Of a stretch of 64,000 nucleotides of DNA, positions 15,595-22,138 are shown in pieces (the first letter of the stretch is position 1; each line of letters opens with the position of its first letter). The stretch spans positions 2,728,001 to 2,792,000 of the forward strand of contig NZ_JAANOW010000001.1 in the NCBI RefSeq assembly GCF_011758805.1, read 5' to 3'. A model generated the notes under the pieces. It was given only the letters and a program-made list of their open reading frames with translations. It searched no databases and had not been told where the DNA came from. This DNA comes from Mycolicibacterium fluoranthenivorans (GTDB lineage Bacteria > Actinomycetota > Actinomycetes > Mycobacteriales > Mycobacteriaceae). Made by a program: the position numbers and the translations under genes.

Positions 15595-16818
15595 TTGAGC
15601 TTCCTCACGCGCATGTTGCGCGCTCCCAACCCACCGTACGAACCAGTCGAGCACCGTGACTGGTCGAGTGCGAATATCACCCCTGAGCTGGTGACCCTAT
15701 TTGGCGGTGCGCCCGTGCTCTCGGGTGTTCCGGTCTCCGAGCAGACCGTCTTGGGTATCCCGGCGGTCTGGCGCGCGGTGTGGCTCATCGCCGGCTCTGT
15801 CGCGTCGCTTCCGCTACAGACGGTTGTCGAATCGGGTGACGGCACAAAGCAGCGCACCCCGAGCTTCCTCGATGACCCCGGCAAGGTTGTCGGCCTGACC
15901 TCCTATCAGTGGAAGTCGACTGTCCTCGCGCACCTGCTGATCCACGGCAACGCGTTCCTGTTGCACGTCTACGGGGGCGCCGGCCAGTTGCTTGGACTGC
16001 AGCCCGTTCACCCGGCAGCGGTCAGCCTGGAGGTCAAGAACGGCGTTAAGCGCTACCGGATCGGCATGCAGGACGGCACTACCCGTGAGTACACCGACGA
16101 CACCCTGACCCATGTCTGGTCGCAGAGTCTCGACGGCGTACGGGGACTGTCCCCGTTGCAGATCGCCTGCAACACATTCGGCACCGCGATTGCCGCCGAT
16201 CGTAGTGCGGCGAAGATGTTCGGACAGGGTGCGCTGGTCACTAGCATCGCCCAGTTTGAGGACGATGTTGAGGCCGAAGTAGCCAAGGAGCTGACCGAAG
16301 AGTTACAGCGCAAGATCACCGGCCCGGAATCTGCGGGTCGCGTGGCCTACGTCAACCGCAACATCAAGATCACCCCCGTTTCGCTGACCAATGAAGAGGC
16401 TCAGTGGATTTCCGCGAGGGCGTTTCAGATCGAAGAGATCGCAAGGTGGTTCGGAATCCCGCCGCACCTGCTCGCGCAGACTGAGAAACAAACCAGTTGG
16501 GGCACAGGTGTCTCAGCGCAGAACGAGGGCCTGGCCCGCTACAACCTAGAGCCTTGGACCACCTGCATTCAGGAACGGCTCTCGTGGCTACTGCCGCCCA
16601 ATCACGCGGCCGAGTTCTTGTATGCGGCTTTCGTTGAACCTGATTTCGAGACCGAAACCAACCTGTTGATTGCGCAGGCCGGCGGCCCGTTCATGACGGT
16701 TAACGAGGTGCGCAAGGTCCGCAACCTGCCACCCATCGAAGGCGGGGACGTTCTTCCTGGCGCAAAACCGCTGCAGCCCAACCTAATACCAGAAACCGAG
16801 GAAACACAAAATGACTAA
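15595..16818 (+). CDS. HK97-family portal protein
   Basis: 407 residues, TTG 15595 with AGGAG at 15582-15586. The signatures are VSEQTVLGIPAVWRAVWLIA near residue 45, the clip-region GLSPLQIACNTFGTAIAADR near 180, and VSLTNEEAQW...RWFGIPPHLLAQ followed by TSWGTGVSAQNEGLARYNL near 270-320. It forms the dodecameric DNA channel at one capsid vertex. The length is normal for the family and all landmarks are present. The 3' end overlaps the next ATG (ATGACTAA). Confidence 0.93.
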   Translation: MSFLTRMLRAPNPPYEPVEHRDWSSANITPELVTLFGGAPVLSGVPVSEQTVLGIPAVWRAVWLIAGSVASLPLQTVVESGDGTKQRTPSFLDDPGKVVGLTSYQWKSTVLAHLLIHGNAFLLHVYGGAGQLLGLQPVHPAAVSLEVKNGVKRYRIGMQDGTTREYTDDTLTHVWSQSLDGVRGLSPLQIACNTFGTAIAADRSAAKMFGQGALVTSIAQFEDDVEAEVAKELTEELQRKITGPESAGRVAYVNRNIKITPVSLTNEEAQWISARAFQIEEIARWFGIPPHLLAQTEKQTSWGTGVSAQNEGLARYNLEPWTTCIQERLSWLLPPNHAAEFLYAAFVEPDFETETNLLIAQAGGPFMTVNEVRKVRNLPPIEGGDVLPGAKPLQPNLIPETEETQND

Positions 16819-17128
16819 AGCAGTTGTCGGCGTGGCCGTTAAGGCACTGCTCAATGAGCGTGCACTCCCAAATTTCGCCCAAGCCGGCGCCGATGCCGCT
16901 GCCCGGTTCGCCACGGCCAGCGAGCAACAGCGGCGCGAGGTCGATCCACGTCCCCCCATTCGTCCTCAAGTGGCCGTGGGCATTCGCGTTCGTGAGGGCG
17001 CCATCGAGCGCCTGGTCACCGACGCGGAGGAGTTCATTCAGGCCCAGATCACGGAGTTCATTCAGTTCCGGATCAGGGCTGCGCTTGATTCGGACGAACT
17101 GTTCGAGGTTGTGCCCGTTGACGACTGA
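16811..17128 (+). CDS. Small protein sharing the tape-measure N-terminal motif
   Basis: 105 residues. The N-terminus AVVGVAVKALLNERAL is nearly the same as residues 5-20 of the tape measure protein (PVVGVAIKAKVDERAL), followed in both by an Ala-rich helix. The rest is different, with an acidic helix (IERLVTDAEEFIQAQITEFI). It sits between portal and protease, overlapping the portal stop by eight bases. The shared motif may be a common binding site, for example for a chaperone, scaffold or tube component. I do not recognise the protein otherwise. Confidence 0.65.
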   Translation: MTKAVVGVAVKALLNERALPNFAQAGADAAARFATASEQQRREVDPRPPIRPQVAVGIRVREGAIERLVTDAEEFIQAQITEFIQFRIRAALDSDELFEVVPVDD

Positions 17129-17285
17129 CAGCACTACCAGGGTGGCAAAACCCGAGATCGAAGCTCTGGAAGTCATTCTACCGAACGGATCGTCATTCAA
17201 GGTCGCCCTTGAGTTGATCTTCGACGACTCGGTCGACCTCAATTACCTAATTCGCACGATGATCCGTAGGCGGCTGGCCAAATGA
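17118..17285 (+). CDS. Small coupled protein before the protease
   Basis: 55 residues from TTG 17118; overlaps the preceding stop by eleven bases and the protease ATG by four (ATGA at 17282-17285). The sequence has a strand pair (ALEVILPNGSSFKVALEL) and a basic helix (NYLIRTMIRRRLAK). The tight overlaps on both sides are the main evidence that it is real. Function unknown. Confidence 0.5.
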   Translation: MTTDSTTRVAKPEIEALEVILPNGSSFKVALELIFDDSVDLNYLIRTMIRRRLAK

Positions 17286-17845
17286 CCGACATCGAACGCC
17301 GATTTGTCAGCCTCGAAACCACGATCACCGGCCGCAAGCTCGGCGGCTACGCCGCGGTATTCGACCAGCGAACCGACATGGGTCCATACCTGGAATCGCT
17401 TGCGCCAACAGCGTTCCGCGCAGCGCTCGCGTCACCGAACTTGGACGTGCGCGGGCTGTTCAACCACAACCCGGACAAGCTTCTGGCCCGCACCACCAAC
17501 GGGTCTCTACGGTTGTCCACCGATTCGCATGGTCTGGAATTTGAACTAGACCTCAATGACGAACTTCCGGCCGCTGCCGAGGCGCGGGCGAATGTGAACG
17601 CCGGTCTGGTCACCGGGTGTTCGTTCGGTTTCGTTGCCGGCGAACAACACTGGGACGCCTACGAGGGCAGGGACGTTCGCGTCCACACCTCGGTAGCCGA
17701 ACTACGGGACGTATCCGTAGTGACCTATCCCGCTTACCAGGGCACCACCGTTTCACTCCGCAGTAAACCAATCACCGAACCGGCCAACGGCCGTTCACAA
17801 CTCATCCTCGCACGCGCGCGGGTGCACCTACCGAAGGGCAACTAA
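17282..17845 (+). CDS. HK97-family prohead protease
   Basis: 187 residues. The herpesvirus-assemblin-like serine protease residues are visible: His62 in LFNHNPDKLLART and Ser114 in GLVTGCSFGF. The N-terminal GYAAVFDQRTDMG and the later AELRDVSVVTYPAY strand complete the family pattern. It removes the capsid scaffold domain during prohead maturation. It directly precedes the capsid gene (stop TAA followed at once by TTG), as in HK97. Confidence 0.93.
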   Translation: MTDIERRFVSLETTITGRKLGGYAAVFDQRTDMGPYLESLAPTAFRAALASPNLDVRGLFNHNPDKLLARTTNGSLRLSTDSHGLEFELDLNDELPAAAEARANVNAGLVTGCSFGFVAGEQHWDAYEGRDVRVHTSVAELRDVSVVTYPAYQGTTVSLRSKPITEPANGRSQLILARARVHLPKGN

Positions 17846-19033
17846 TTGACTATCGAACAGATCATTGCGAAGCTTCAGGCAATCATGGCCGAGGGTGAAA
17901 CCCGTTCTCTGACTGACGAAGAGGTCACCGAATACGAGACCCTGGAAGGCCAGCTTAAGGCCGCCCAGAAGACTCAGGAGCTCCGCTCGCGCACGGCGGC
18001 CTACGTCGCGCCTAATGCCTCGCTCGCCGCTGGCGTGCACGTCGCCAGCCCGAAGGTTGACAACACCCTCGACCAGGCTTTCGAGGCTCTGGTTCGTTCG
18101 GGCCACGCGAACGCTGATGTGACCGAGCTTCGCGCTCAGGGGTCGACCGGTTCGGCCGGCGGCTACACCATCCCCGAGACCATGCGCAACACCATCACCA
18201 ATCGCCTGAAGGCCTTCGGTGGCGTGGCGAACGCAGTCGAGACCATCACCACCGGGACCGGTGAGCCGATCCGCTGGCCCACTATCGACGACACCGCCAA
18301 CAGCGGCGTGATCGCGGCTGAAGGTGCCGCCCCGGCGTCGGGTGGTGCCGACCTGGTTTTCGGCGAGAAGACGCTCGGCGCATTCAAGTACACCGCCCCG
18401 GGTGCGAGCCAGTTGCCGCTGCGCGTGTCGCTTGAACTGTTGCGGGACAGCGCAACCAACATCGAAGATCTGGTGTTTAGCAAGCTATCCGAGCGCATCG
18501 CCCGTAAGCAGGCCACCGACTTCGTCAACGGCGCCGGCACCACGTTGCCGTTCGGTATCGCCACTGGCACCGCCGTGGCCACGAACACGTTCGACAACGC
18601 CGCGCCGACCTATGCGGATCTACTGAGCGTAGTCCACCAGATCGATCCGGCGTACCGCGATGGCGCGTCGTGGACGTTCAACGATTACACGCTCTCGCTG
18701 ATCGAAGGCATTGTGGACCTCAATGGCCGGCCTCTGCTGAACAACGCCGCCGATGGCATCAACGTCGGCCGCTCCAATCAGTACCTGTTGGGCTATCCCG
18801 TTGTGATTGACCAGGCTTGGGCGAATTACGCCGACGCCGGCACCAATAAGTTCGGTGCGTTCGGCAATCTGAAGGCGGGCTACATCATCCGCCGCGTGCA
18901 GGATCTGACGCTGATCGTCAACCCGTACAGCCGGGCCAATGAGGGTCAGGTGGAGTACACCCTTCAGGCATGGGCTGATGGCACCGTGCAGGACTCGTAC
19001 GCGTTCCGCGTCCTCCAGAATGAGGTGAGCTAA
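17846..19033 (+). CDS. HK97-fold major capsid protein
   Basis: 395 residues from TTG 17846. The first ~100 residues are an acidic helical scaffold (IAKLQAIMAEGETRSLTDEE, EYETLEGQLKAAQK) likely cut off by the protease. The HK97 fold follows with GGYTIPETMRNTITNRLKAF, FGEKTLGAFKYTAPGASQLP, SLELLRDSATNIEDLVFSKL and the C-terminal IRRVQDLTLIVNPYSR. It is typical for actinophage capsids, intact and of normal length. Together with portal, protease and terminase it gives the element its own head. Confidence 0.95.
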   Translation: MTIEQIIAKLQAIMAEGETRSLTDEEVTEYETLEGQLKAAQKTQELRSRTAAYVAPNASLAAGVHVASPKVDNTLDQAFEALVRSGHANADVTELRAQGSTGSAGGYTIPETMRNTITNRLKAFGGVANAVETITTGTGEPIRWPTIDDTANSGVIAAEGAAPASGGADLVFGEKTLGAFKYTAPGASQLPLRVSLELLRDSATNIEDLVFSKLSERIARKQATDFVNGAGTTLPFGIATGTAVATNTFDNAAPTYADLLSVVHQIDPAYRDGASWTFNDYTLSLIEGIVDLNGRPLLNNAADGINVGRSNQYLLGYPVVIDQAWANYADAGTNKFGAFGNLKAGYIIRRVQDLTLIVNPYSRANEGQVEYTLQAWADGTVQDSYAFRVLQNEVS

Positions 19034-19146
19034 TGCCGGCCAAGGCTAAGCCGACCATTGCCGCCCTCGTAGCGCGCCGTGATGAACTGATCGCCGAACT
19101 CGCTGCCGTGCGGGCAGAGATCGCCGCCCGCCACGGCGAAGAGTGA
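19033..19146 (+). CDS. 37-residue helical protein in head-tail module
   Basis: Starts ATG 19033 inside TAATG with the capsid stop and ends in GTGA with the connector start. The single amphipathic helix is AALVARRDELIAELAAVRAE. Too short for most gene callers but bracketed by exact overlaps, so likely translated. It may be a capsid-associated or linker peptide; function unknown. Confidence 0.5.
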   Translation: MPAKAKPTIAALVARRDELIAELAAVRAEIAARHGEE

Positions 19147-19691
19147 CGTGGAAACCGCCCTACTGCACTGCTGACGACCTCGATAGCTGGCTCAGCGGGG
19201 GAGACCCCGCTGAGCTGGCCCTGGCCGCAGAGGCGGCGAGTAGGGCAATCGACCGCGCCACCGGTCGCCAGTTCGGAATCACCGAAGGCCCCGAGGCGGG
19301 GCACTACCGGGCTGAATATCACCGTGGCACAACCTACGTCAAAATAGACGACACATTCGACACCGACCTCACGGTGGCCGGCGTGGATAGCGTGACGCTG
19401 TATCCGCGCAACCCGAAGGGCAAGCCCTGGACGCAGCTCCGGATCGCCGGCTACGTCGGTGACGAGGTCACAGTCACGGCCACGTGGGGATGGACCGCGG
19501 TGCCTGACGCAATCAAGCTCGCGACGTTGATTCAGGCGGCGCGGCTTTACGAGCGTCGGACCAACACCGCTGGCCCACTGTCGTCAGAGAAGGTTGACGA
19601 CGTTGCCTATGGGTACGGCGCCACAACCGAACTCGACGCCGACGTTGCGGCATCGATCGCGCCATATCGCAAGCTGTGGGCGGCGGCGTGA
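19143..19691 (+). CDS. Head-tail connector (adaptor) protein
   Basis: 182 residues from GTG 19143. The helical start YCTADDLDSWLSGGDPAELA...AAEAASRAIDRATGRQF and the later PDAIKLATLIQAARLYERR match the gp6/gp15-type adaptor fold, where a ring of these binds the portal. A central beta insert (VAGVDSVTLYPRNPKGKPW) is usual in actinophage versions. It overlaps both neighbours (GTGA), consistent with an ordered head-tail module. Confidence 0.8.
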   Translation: MTWKPPYCTADDLDSWLSGGDPAELALAAEAASRAIDRATGRQFGITEGPEAGHYRAEYHRGTTYVKIDDTFDTDLTVAGVDSVTLYPRNPKGKPWTQLRIAGYVGDEVTVTATWGWTAVPDAIKLATLIQAARLYERRTNTAGPLSSEKVDDVAYGYGATTELDADVAASIAPYRKLWAAA

Positions 19692-20038
19692 GGTCATTCG
19701 GCCGAACGGTGCTGACATTCGTCACCGTCGTGGCCGAGGATCTGGACGACCGCGACAAGTACGGCAACCCGGAACCCGTGCTTGCCGAGACCGCCGTGCC
19801 CGGGTGCCGGTTCCGGCCACTACCGGCCGCCGAGACGACGAAAGACGGCACCGATGTAGTGCGGGACCAATGGCGGGCTACGTGTCCGCCAGCGGCCGCC
19901 GCGGTCGGTGCCACGTCACGCGACGCGATCAAGGTCGACGGCGTGACATACCAGATCGTCGGCAGGCCAGAGGTGTTCGGCGACCTGGCTGGCCGTCCGT
20001 TCAAAGTAACGATTATCTGCGAACGAGCGCAGGGCTGA
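19688..20038 (+). CDS. Head-tail stopper protein
   Basis: 116 residues from GTG 19688, overlapping the connector stop. Beta-rich: RTVLTFVTVVAEDLDDRDKY, a central acidic loop, then DAIKVDGVTYQIVGRPEVF and GRPFKVTIICERA, the small beta-barrel of head-closure (stopper) proteins. It plugs the portal/adaptor ring and docks the tail. It is the last rightward gene of the element; the stop is two bases from the convergent gene at 20040. Confidence 0.75.
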   Translation: MRSFGRTVLTFVTVVAEDLDDRDKYGNPEPVLAETAVPGCRFRPLPAAETTKDGTDVVRDQWRATCPPAAAAVGATSRDAIKVDGVTYQIVGRPEVFGDLAGRPFKVTIICERAQG

Positions 20039-20039
20039 T

Positions 20040-20651
20040 CTAGGGCCTCGGGGGCGGCGCCACGATTGGCGCAGGCGGCAGAACCACGGTGGTGTTGTTG
20101 ATGACGTTCGTGGGGCTGTTGTTGATGGTTTGGTTCACGGTGCCACCGCTGGAGGGCGGTTGATTCTGCGTGGCGCAGAACTGGACGATTGCGATCAACA
20201 AAGTAATCAGCGTGACGCACAGATTGACGTAGGCGACTATCTCCTCTGGTGTGCGCCCTCGCGCTTTCGACACCTGTCGCGATGCCTCTTCGATCTTTTC
20301 AGCCACCACGCCGGGTACTAGAGGAGCGGTCAGCGCCGCCAATTCGGCCAGTTGTTGCGGCAAGCTGGTGCTCATCGGAATTTTCGGCAGCCTGATCTGT
20401 TCGGCGACGATGGGCGTTAGCTTCTTCAGCGTCTCGGCCGTTTGGCTGACCATGAGTTCCCGGAAGGGCGCCATGGCTGCGGCTGCGCGCTGGTTCATAT
20501 CTCGGCGGATCGGTTCTAGTAGCTTCGCAATGTCGCGGTCTAATACTTTGGCCATCTCACCGTTAAGGAAGCCGGTGGCCGGCGCGTAATCCGGATTGAG
20601 GGCGACCAGAGATTTGGTTAGCGAGGCAAACGCGGCCTGACCTCCAAGCAA
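20040..20651 (-). CDS. Membrane-anchored cargo protein, unknown
   Basis: 203 residues from TTG 20651 (no better start in frame). Residues 1-140 are soluble and helical (LEPIRRDMNQRAAAAMAPFR, ETLKKLTPIVAEQIRLPK). One strong transmembrane helix is about 143-162 (VNLCVTLITLLIAIVQF), then an Asn/Thr-rich tail (NQTINNSPTNVINNTT) and Pro-rich end. It is convergent with the structural operon. A large sensor-like domain plus a single membrane helix at the cargo end of a satellite would suit superinfection exclusion or abortive defence, but no known family is recognised, so this is only inference. Confidence 0.55.
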   Translation of the reverse strand: MLGGQAAFASLTKSLVALNPDYAPATGFLNGEMAKVLDRDIAKLLEPIRRDMNQRAAAAMAPFRELMVSQTAETLKKLTPIVAEQIRLPKIPMSTSLPQQLAELAALTAPLVPGVVAEKIEEASRQVSKARGRTPEEIVAYVNLCVTLITLLIAIVQFCATQNQPPSSGGTVNQTINNSPTNVINNTTVVLPPAPIVAPPPRP

Positions 20652-20842
20652 CCCTAAAGTGCCGGGGCCGGCCCGCCGAGGGCTGCAAGGTGCGGCGCTG
20701 GTCCACCAATTAGCGATTGATGAAGCGCGATCGAGTTGGATTGAGCGGCGTTACGCACGTGCACCTCCGGCAGGCTGTCGACAGCAATCCCAATTTTACG
20801 ACGCGGTACCGACAACCCATTTTTTTGCTCGCAGCTCGCAAC
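20652..20842. other. Promoter region of the 203-aa cargo gene
   Basis: About 190 bases between two leftward genes. It must carry the promoter of the gene starting at 20651. No clear -10/-35 pair stands out, and no hidden small gene with a ribosome site was found. Confidence 0.35.
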
Positions 20843-20884
20843 AAAAAACTGCCCCCTCTTCGACTGGAGAGGGGGCAGTTTTTT
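20843..20884. terminator. Bidirectional rho-independent terminator
   Basis: A perfect 17-bp stem: A6 then CTGCCCCCTCT (20843-20859) pairs with AGAGGGGGCAG then T6 (20868-20884) around an 8-base loop. T-runs exist on both strands. It lies just past the stop (20900) of the leftward 117-aa gene and would end that operon. Confidence 0.9.
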
Positions 20885-20899
20885 GCGTTCGGGCAGAGG

Positions 20900-21253
20900 T
20901 TAGAAGTCTTGGGAGAGGTCGCCCCACTTGCGAATTCTGGGCGCCTCCCCGAGCGGACCATCCACGCTGCGGATGGGGGCCGACACGCTGTGCTGTGCGA
21001 TGTGCTCTGTGAGTTCGTCGCCGAATACCTCTACGAGGTAGTTGGACACCGTGAAGGGCCGAGATCCGAACCGTTCTTCCGCCTGCACGATCAGCTCGCC
21101 ATTCTCAGTCCCGACGACTGGGCGGCGCCACAGGCCGGGGCCGGCGATTGTGAGCGTCGACCCTCCGTCCCGATTTGGACCCCATACCTGGAACTCGACC
21201 ACGCCGCCGTTGTTGACCGGAGGCCAGTCGAAATCGGGCCACTTATCGCTCAT
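20900..21253 (-). CDS. Hypothetical cargo protein (117 aa)
   Basis: From ATG 21253, with GGGGG seven bases upstream; a longer frame to 21379 is possible but overlaps the previous gene out of register. The sequence is beta-rich (GGVVEFQVWGPNRDGGSTLT, ENGELIVQAEERFGSRPFTV) with an acidic helical C-terminus (YLVEVFGDELTEHIAQHS). No membrane segment or known motif. It is the last gene of the leftward operon that begins at 21678 and is followed by the terminator at 20843. Confidence 0.6.
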   Translation of the reverse strand: MSDKWPDFDWPPVNNGGVVEFQVWGPNRDGGSTLTIAGPGLWRRPVVGTENGELIVQAEERFGSRPFTVSNYLVEVFGDELTEHIAQHSVSAPIRSVDGPLGEAPRIRKWGDLSQDF

Positions 21254-21314
21254 GCCGAAACCCCCATCGTTGACGTTGACGTAAGAAACCATAGTGGTGC
21301 CGCGAGCGTCGCCC

Positions 21315-21440
21315 TCACTGGTCGGTCTCTGGTTCGTCATCGAGTGCCGCAGCCGCTTCGAAGAGGAACTTGATGGCATTCCACTGCGCGGGGGTGGGGA
21401 TGAATTCGTCTATGTCCTTTGCCTTAACCATGCGCGTCAC
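21315..21440 (-). CDS. 41-residue protein in leftward small-gene operon
   Basis: GTG 21440 overlaps the preceding stop (GTGA), giving MTRMVKAKDIDEFIPTP and a helix AQWNAIKFLFEAAAALDDE. Too short for a domain call. The overlap pattern is the evidence for translation. It sits 61 bases upstream of the 117-aa gene. Confidence 0.45.
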   Translation of the reverse strand: MTRMVKAKDIDEFIPTPAQWNAIKFLFEAAAALDDEPETDQ

Positions 21441-21523
21441 CGTAGGACCAATTCCGGGGCGGACGTGAGTAGCCACACCGCGAGCGCGTCGGCTGCGATC
21501 AACAATGCGAACGTTGCCCTCAT
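21437..21523 (-). CDS. 28-residue single-helix membrane peptide
   Basis: ATG 21523 overlaps the previous stop (ATGA); the sequence MRATFALLIAADALAVWLL is one transmembrane helix with a short polar tail. It overlaps the next gene by GTGA. Tiny membrane peptides in phage and satellite cargo can act as toxins, holin-like or exclusion peptides; nothing specific can be claimed here. Confidence 0.45.
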   Translation of the reverse strand: MRATFALLIAADALAVWLLTSAPELVLR

Positions 21524-21678
21524 CGTGCGTCCGCCGTTCGCGCCCATTCGATGAGCGCGTCGACGGTGTCGAAGCCGGTCTCCGCAAGGATGTACTCGGT
21601 GCTGACCCCGCGGCGCGACAGGATGGCGGTTACAAGTTCCCACGCAGAAAGTGCGTCGGCGGGAGTGTCGGTACTCAT
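21520..21678 (-). CDS. 52-residue protein, first gene of the leftward operon
   Basis: ATG 21678 is preceded by AGGGG seven bases upstream, the ribosome site, which is itself inside a perfect 8-bp inverted repeat (21683-21705). The sequence is helical: DTPADALSAWELVTAILSRR, STEYILAETGFDTVDALIEW. Possible small DNA-binding or regulatory protein; no family recognised. The four leftward genes from here are coupled by ATGA and GTGA overlaps except the last. Confidence 0.55.
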   Translation of the reverse strand: MSTDTPADALSAWELVTAILSRRGVSTEYILAETGFDTVDALIEWARTADAR

Positions 21679-21682
21679 GGGC

Positions 21683-21705
21683 TAACCCCTCGTGAATAGG
21701 GGTTA
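21683..21705 (-). promoter_or_regulatory. Inverted repeat covering a ribosome binding site
   Basis: Arms TAACCCCT (21683-21690) and AGGGGTTA (21698-21705) with a 7-base loop. In the leftward mRNA the second arm supplies the AGGGG Shine-Dalgarno of the 52-aa gene. So a hairpin would hide the ribosome site, or as DNA this could be an operator. Confidence 0.65.
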
Positions 21706-21715
21706 CTCGAAAGCC

Positions 21716-21735
21716 AGTTGTATGAATGTTGCATG
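21716..21735. promoter_or_regulatory. Integrase arm-type sites, right
   Basis: AGTTGTATG at 21716 and a related TGTTGCATG at 21727, 11 bp apart, 18/20 identical to 4671-4690. It lies 46 bp from the right att core and upstream of the leftward operon, so integrase binding could also affect that promoter. Confidence 0.65.
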
Positions 21736-21780
21736 CGCTCTGGTGAGTAGTTCTAACTAGAGGCTCTGAACTGCAACGTT

Positions 21781-21805
21781 CGTGGTGCGCGATACTGGGA
21801 TTGAA
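21781..21805. repeat. Right attachment site core (att)
   Basis: The 25-bp sequence identical to 4525-4549. It forms the 3' end of the intact tRNA-Val(GAC) gene, so integration left the tRNA functional with element DNA as its new 3' flank. Confidence 0.92.
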
Positions 21806-21857
21806 CCAGTGACCTCTTCCGTGTCAGGGAAGCGCTCTCCCGCTGAGCTAATCGCGC
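21786..21857 (-). tRNA. tRNA-Val (GAC)
   Basis: Acceptor GCGCGAT pairs with ATCGCGC, D-arm TAGCTCAGCGGGAGAGC, anticodon loop CTGACAC (anticodon GAC), T-loop TTCAATC. CCA is encoded at 21785-21783. It is the integration target of the element. Confidence 0.95.
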
Positions 21858-21871
21858 CGGGTCCAACTTGG

Positions 21872-21942
21872 AGGTGGAGACGGGAATCGAACCCGTGTGC
21901 ACGGCTTTGCAGGCCGTTGCCTCACCACTCGGCCACTCCACC
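21872..21942 (-). tRNA. tRNA-Cys (GCA)
   Basis: Acceptor GGTGGAG/CTCCACC, anticodon loop CTGCAAA (GCA), T-loop TTCGATT, discriminator U, CCA encoded at 21871-21869. It lies 14 bases upstream of tRNA-Val and is probably cotranscribed. Confidence 0.95.
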
Positions 21943-21970
21943 GCTGGGGTTGATGCCATTCGCACCTTCG

Positions 21971-22043
21971 AGCGGATGACGGGATTCGAACCCGCGACCC
22001 TCACCTTGGCAAGGTGATGCGCTACCAACTGCGCTACATCCGC
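21971..22043 (-). tRNA. tRNA-Gly (GCC)
   Basis: Acceptor GCGGATG/CATCCGC, anticodon loop TTGCCAA (GCC), T-loop TTCGAAT; CCA not encoded. It is the first tRNA in the leftward Gly-Cys-Val cluster, the same three specificities I recall next to phiRv2 in M. tuberculosis. Confidence 0.95.
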
Positions 22044-22138
22044 GTGCCTCGGGTGAGATCGTCACCCGGTGCGGGATGGAACATTAGTCCAACCACACGA
22101 CGAACTACAAATCACTTGGAACGGAACGGCAATCGGCC

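Larger units (their letters stand above)
4525..21805. mobile_element. Integrated phage satellite / reduced prophage (~17.3 kb)
   Basis: Bounded by perfect 25-bp direct repeats (4525-4549 and 21781-21805) that are the 3' end of tRNA-Val(GAC). In order it contains: tyrosine integrase, AlpA-like excisionase, small early genes, a winged-helix protein, operators and promoter, tail terminator and tape measure. Then come HNH, neck protein, large terminase, portal, protease, capsid, connector, stopper and a leftward cargo module. It has a complete HK97-type head and neck set, yet no tail tube, tail chaperones, tip or fibre genes, lysis genes, primase or repressor. That composition fits a capsid-forming satellite that borrows the rest from a helper phage; a decayed prophage is the alternative. 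The same locus holds phiRv2 in M. tuberculosis (recalled, not checked). Confidence 0.85.
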
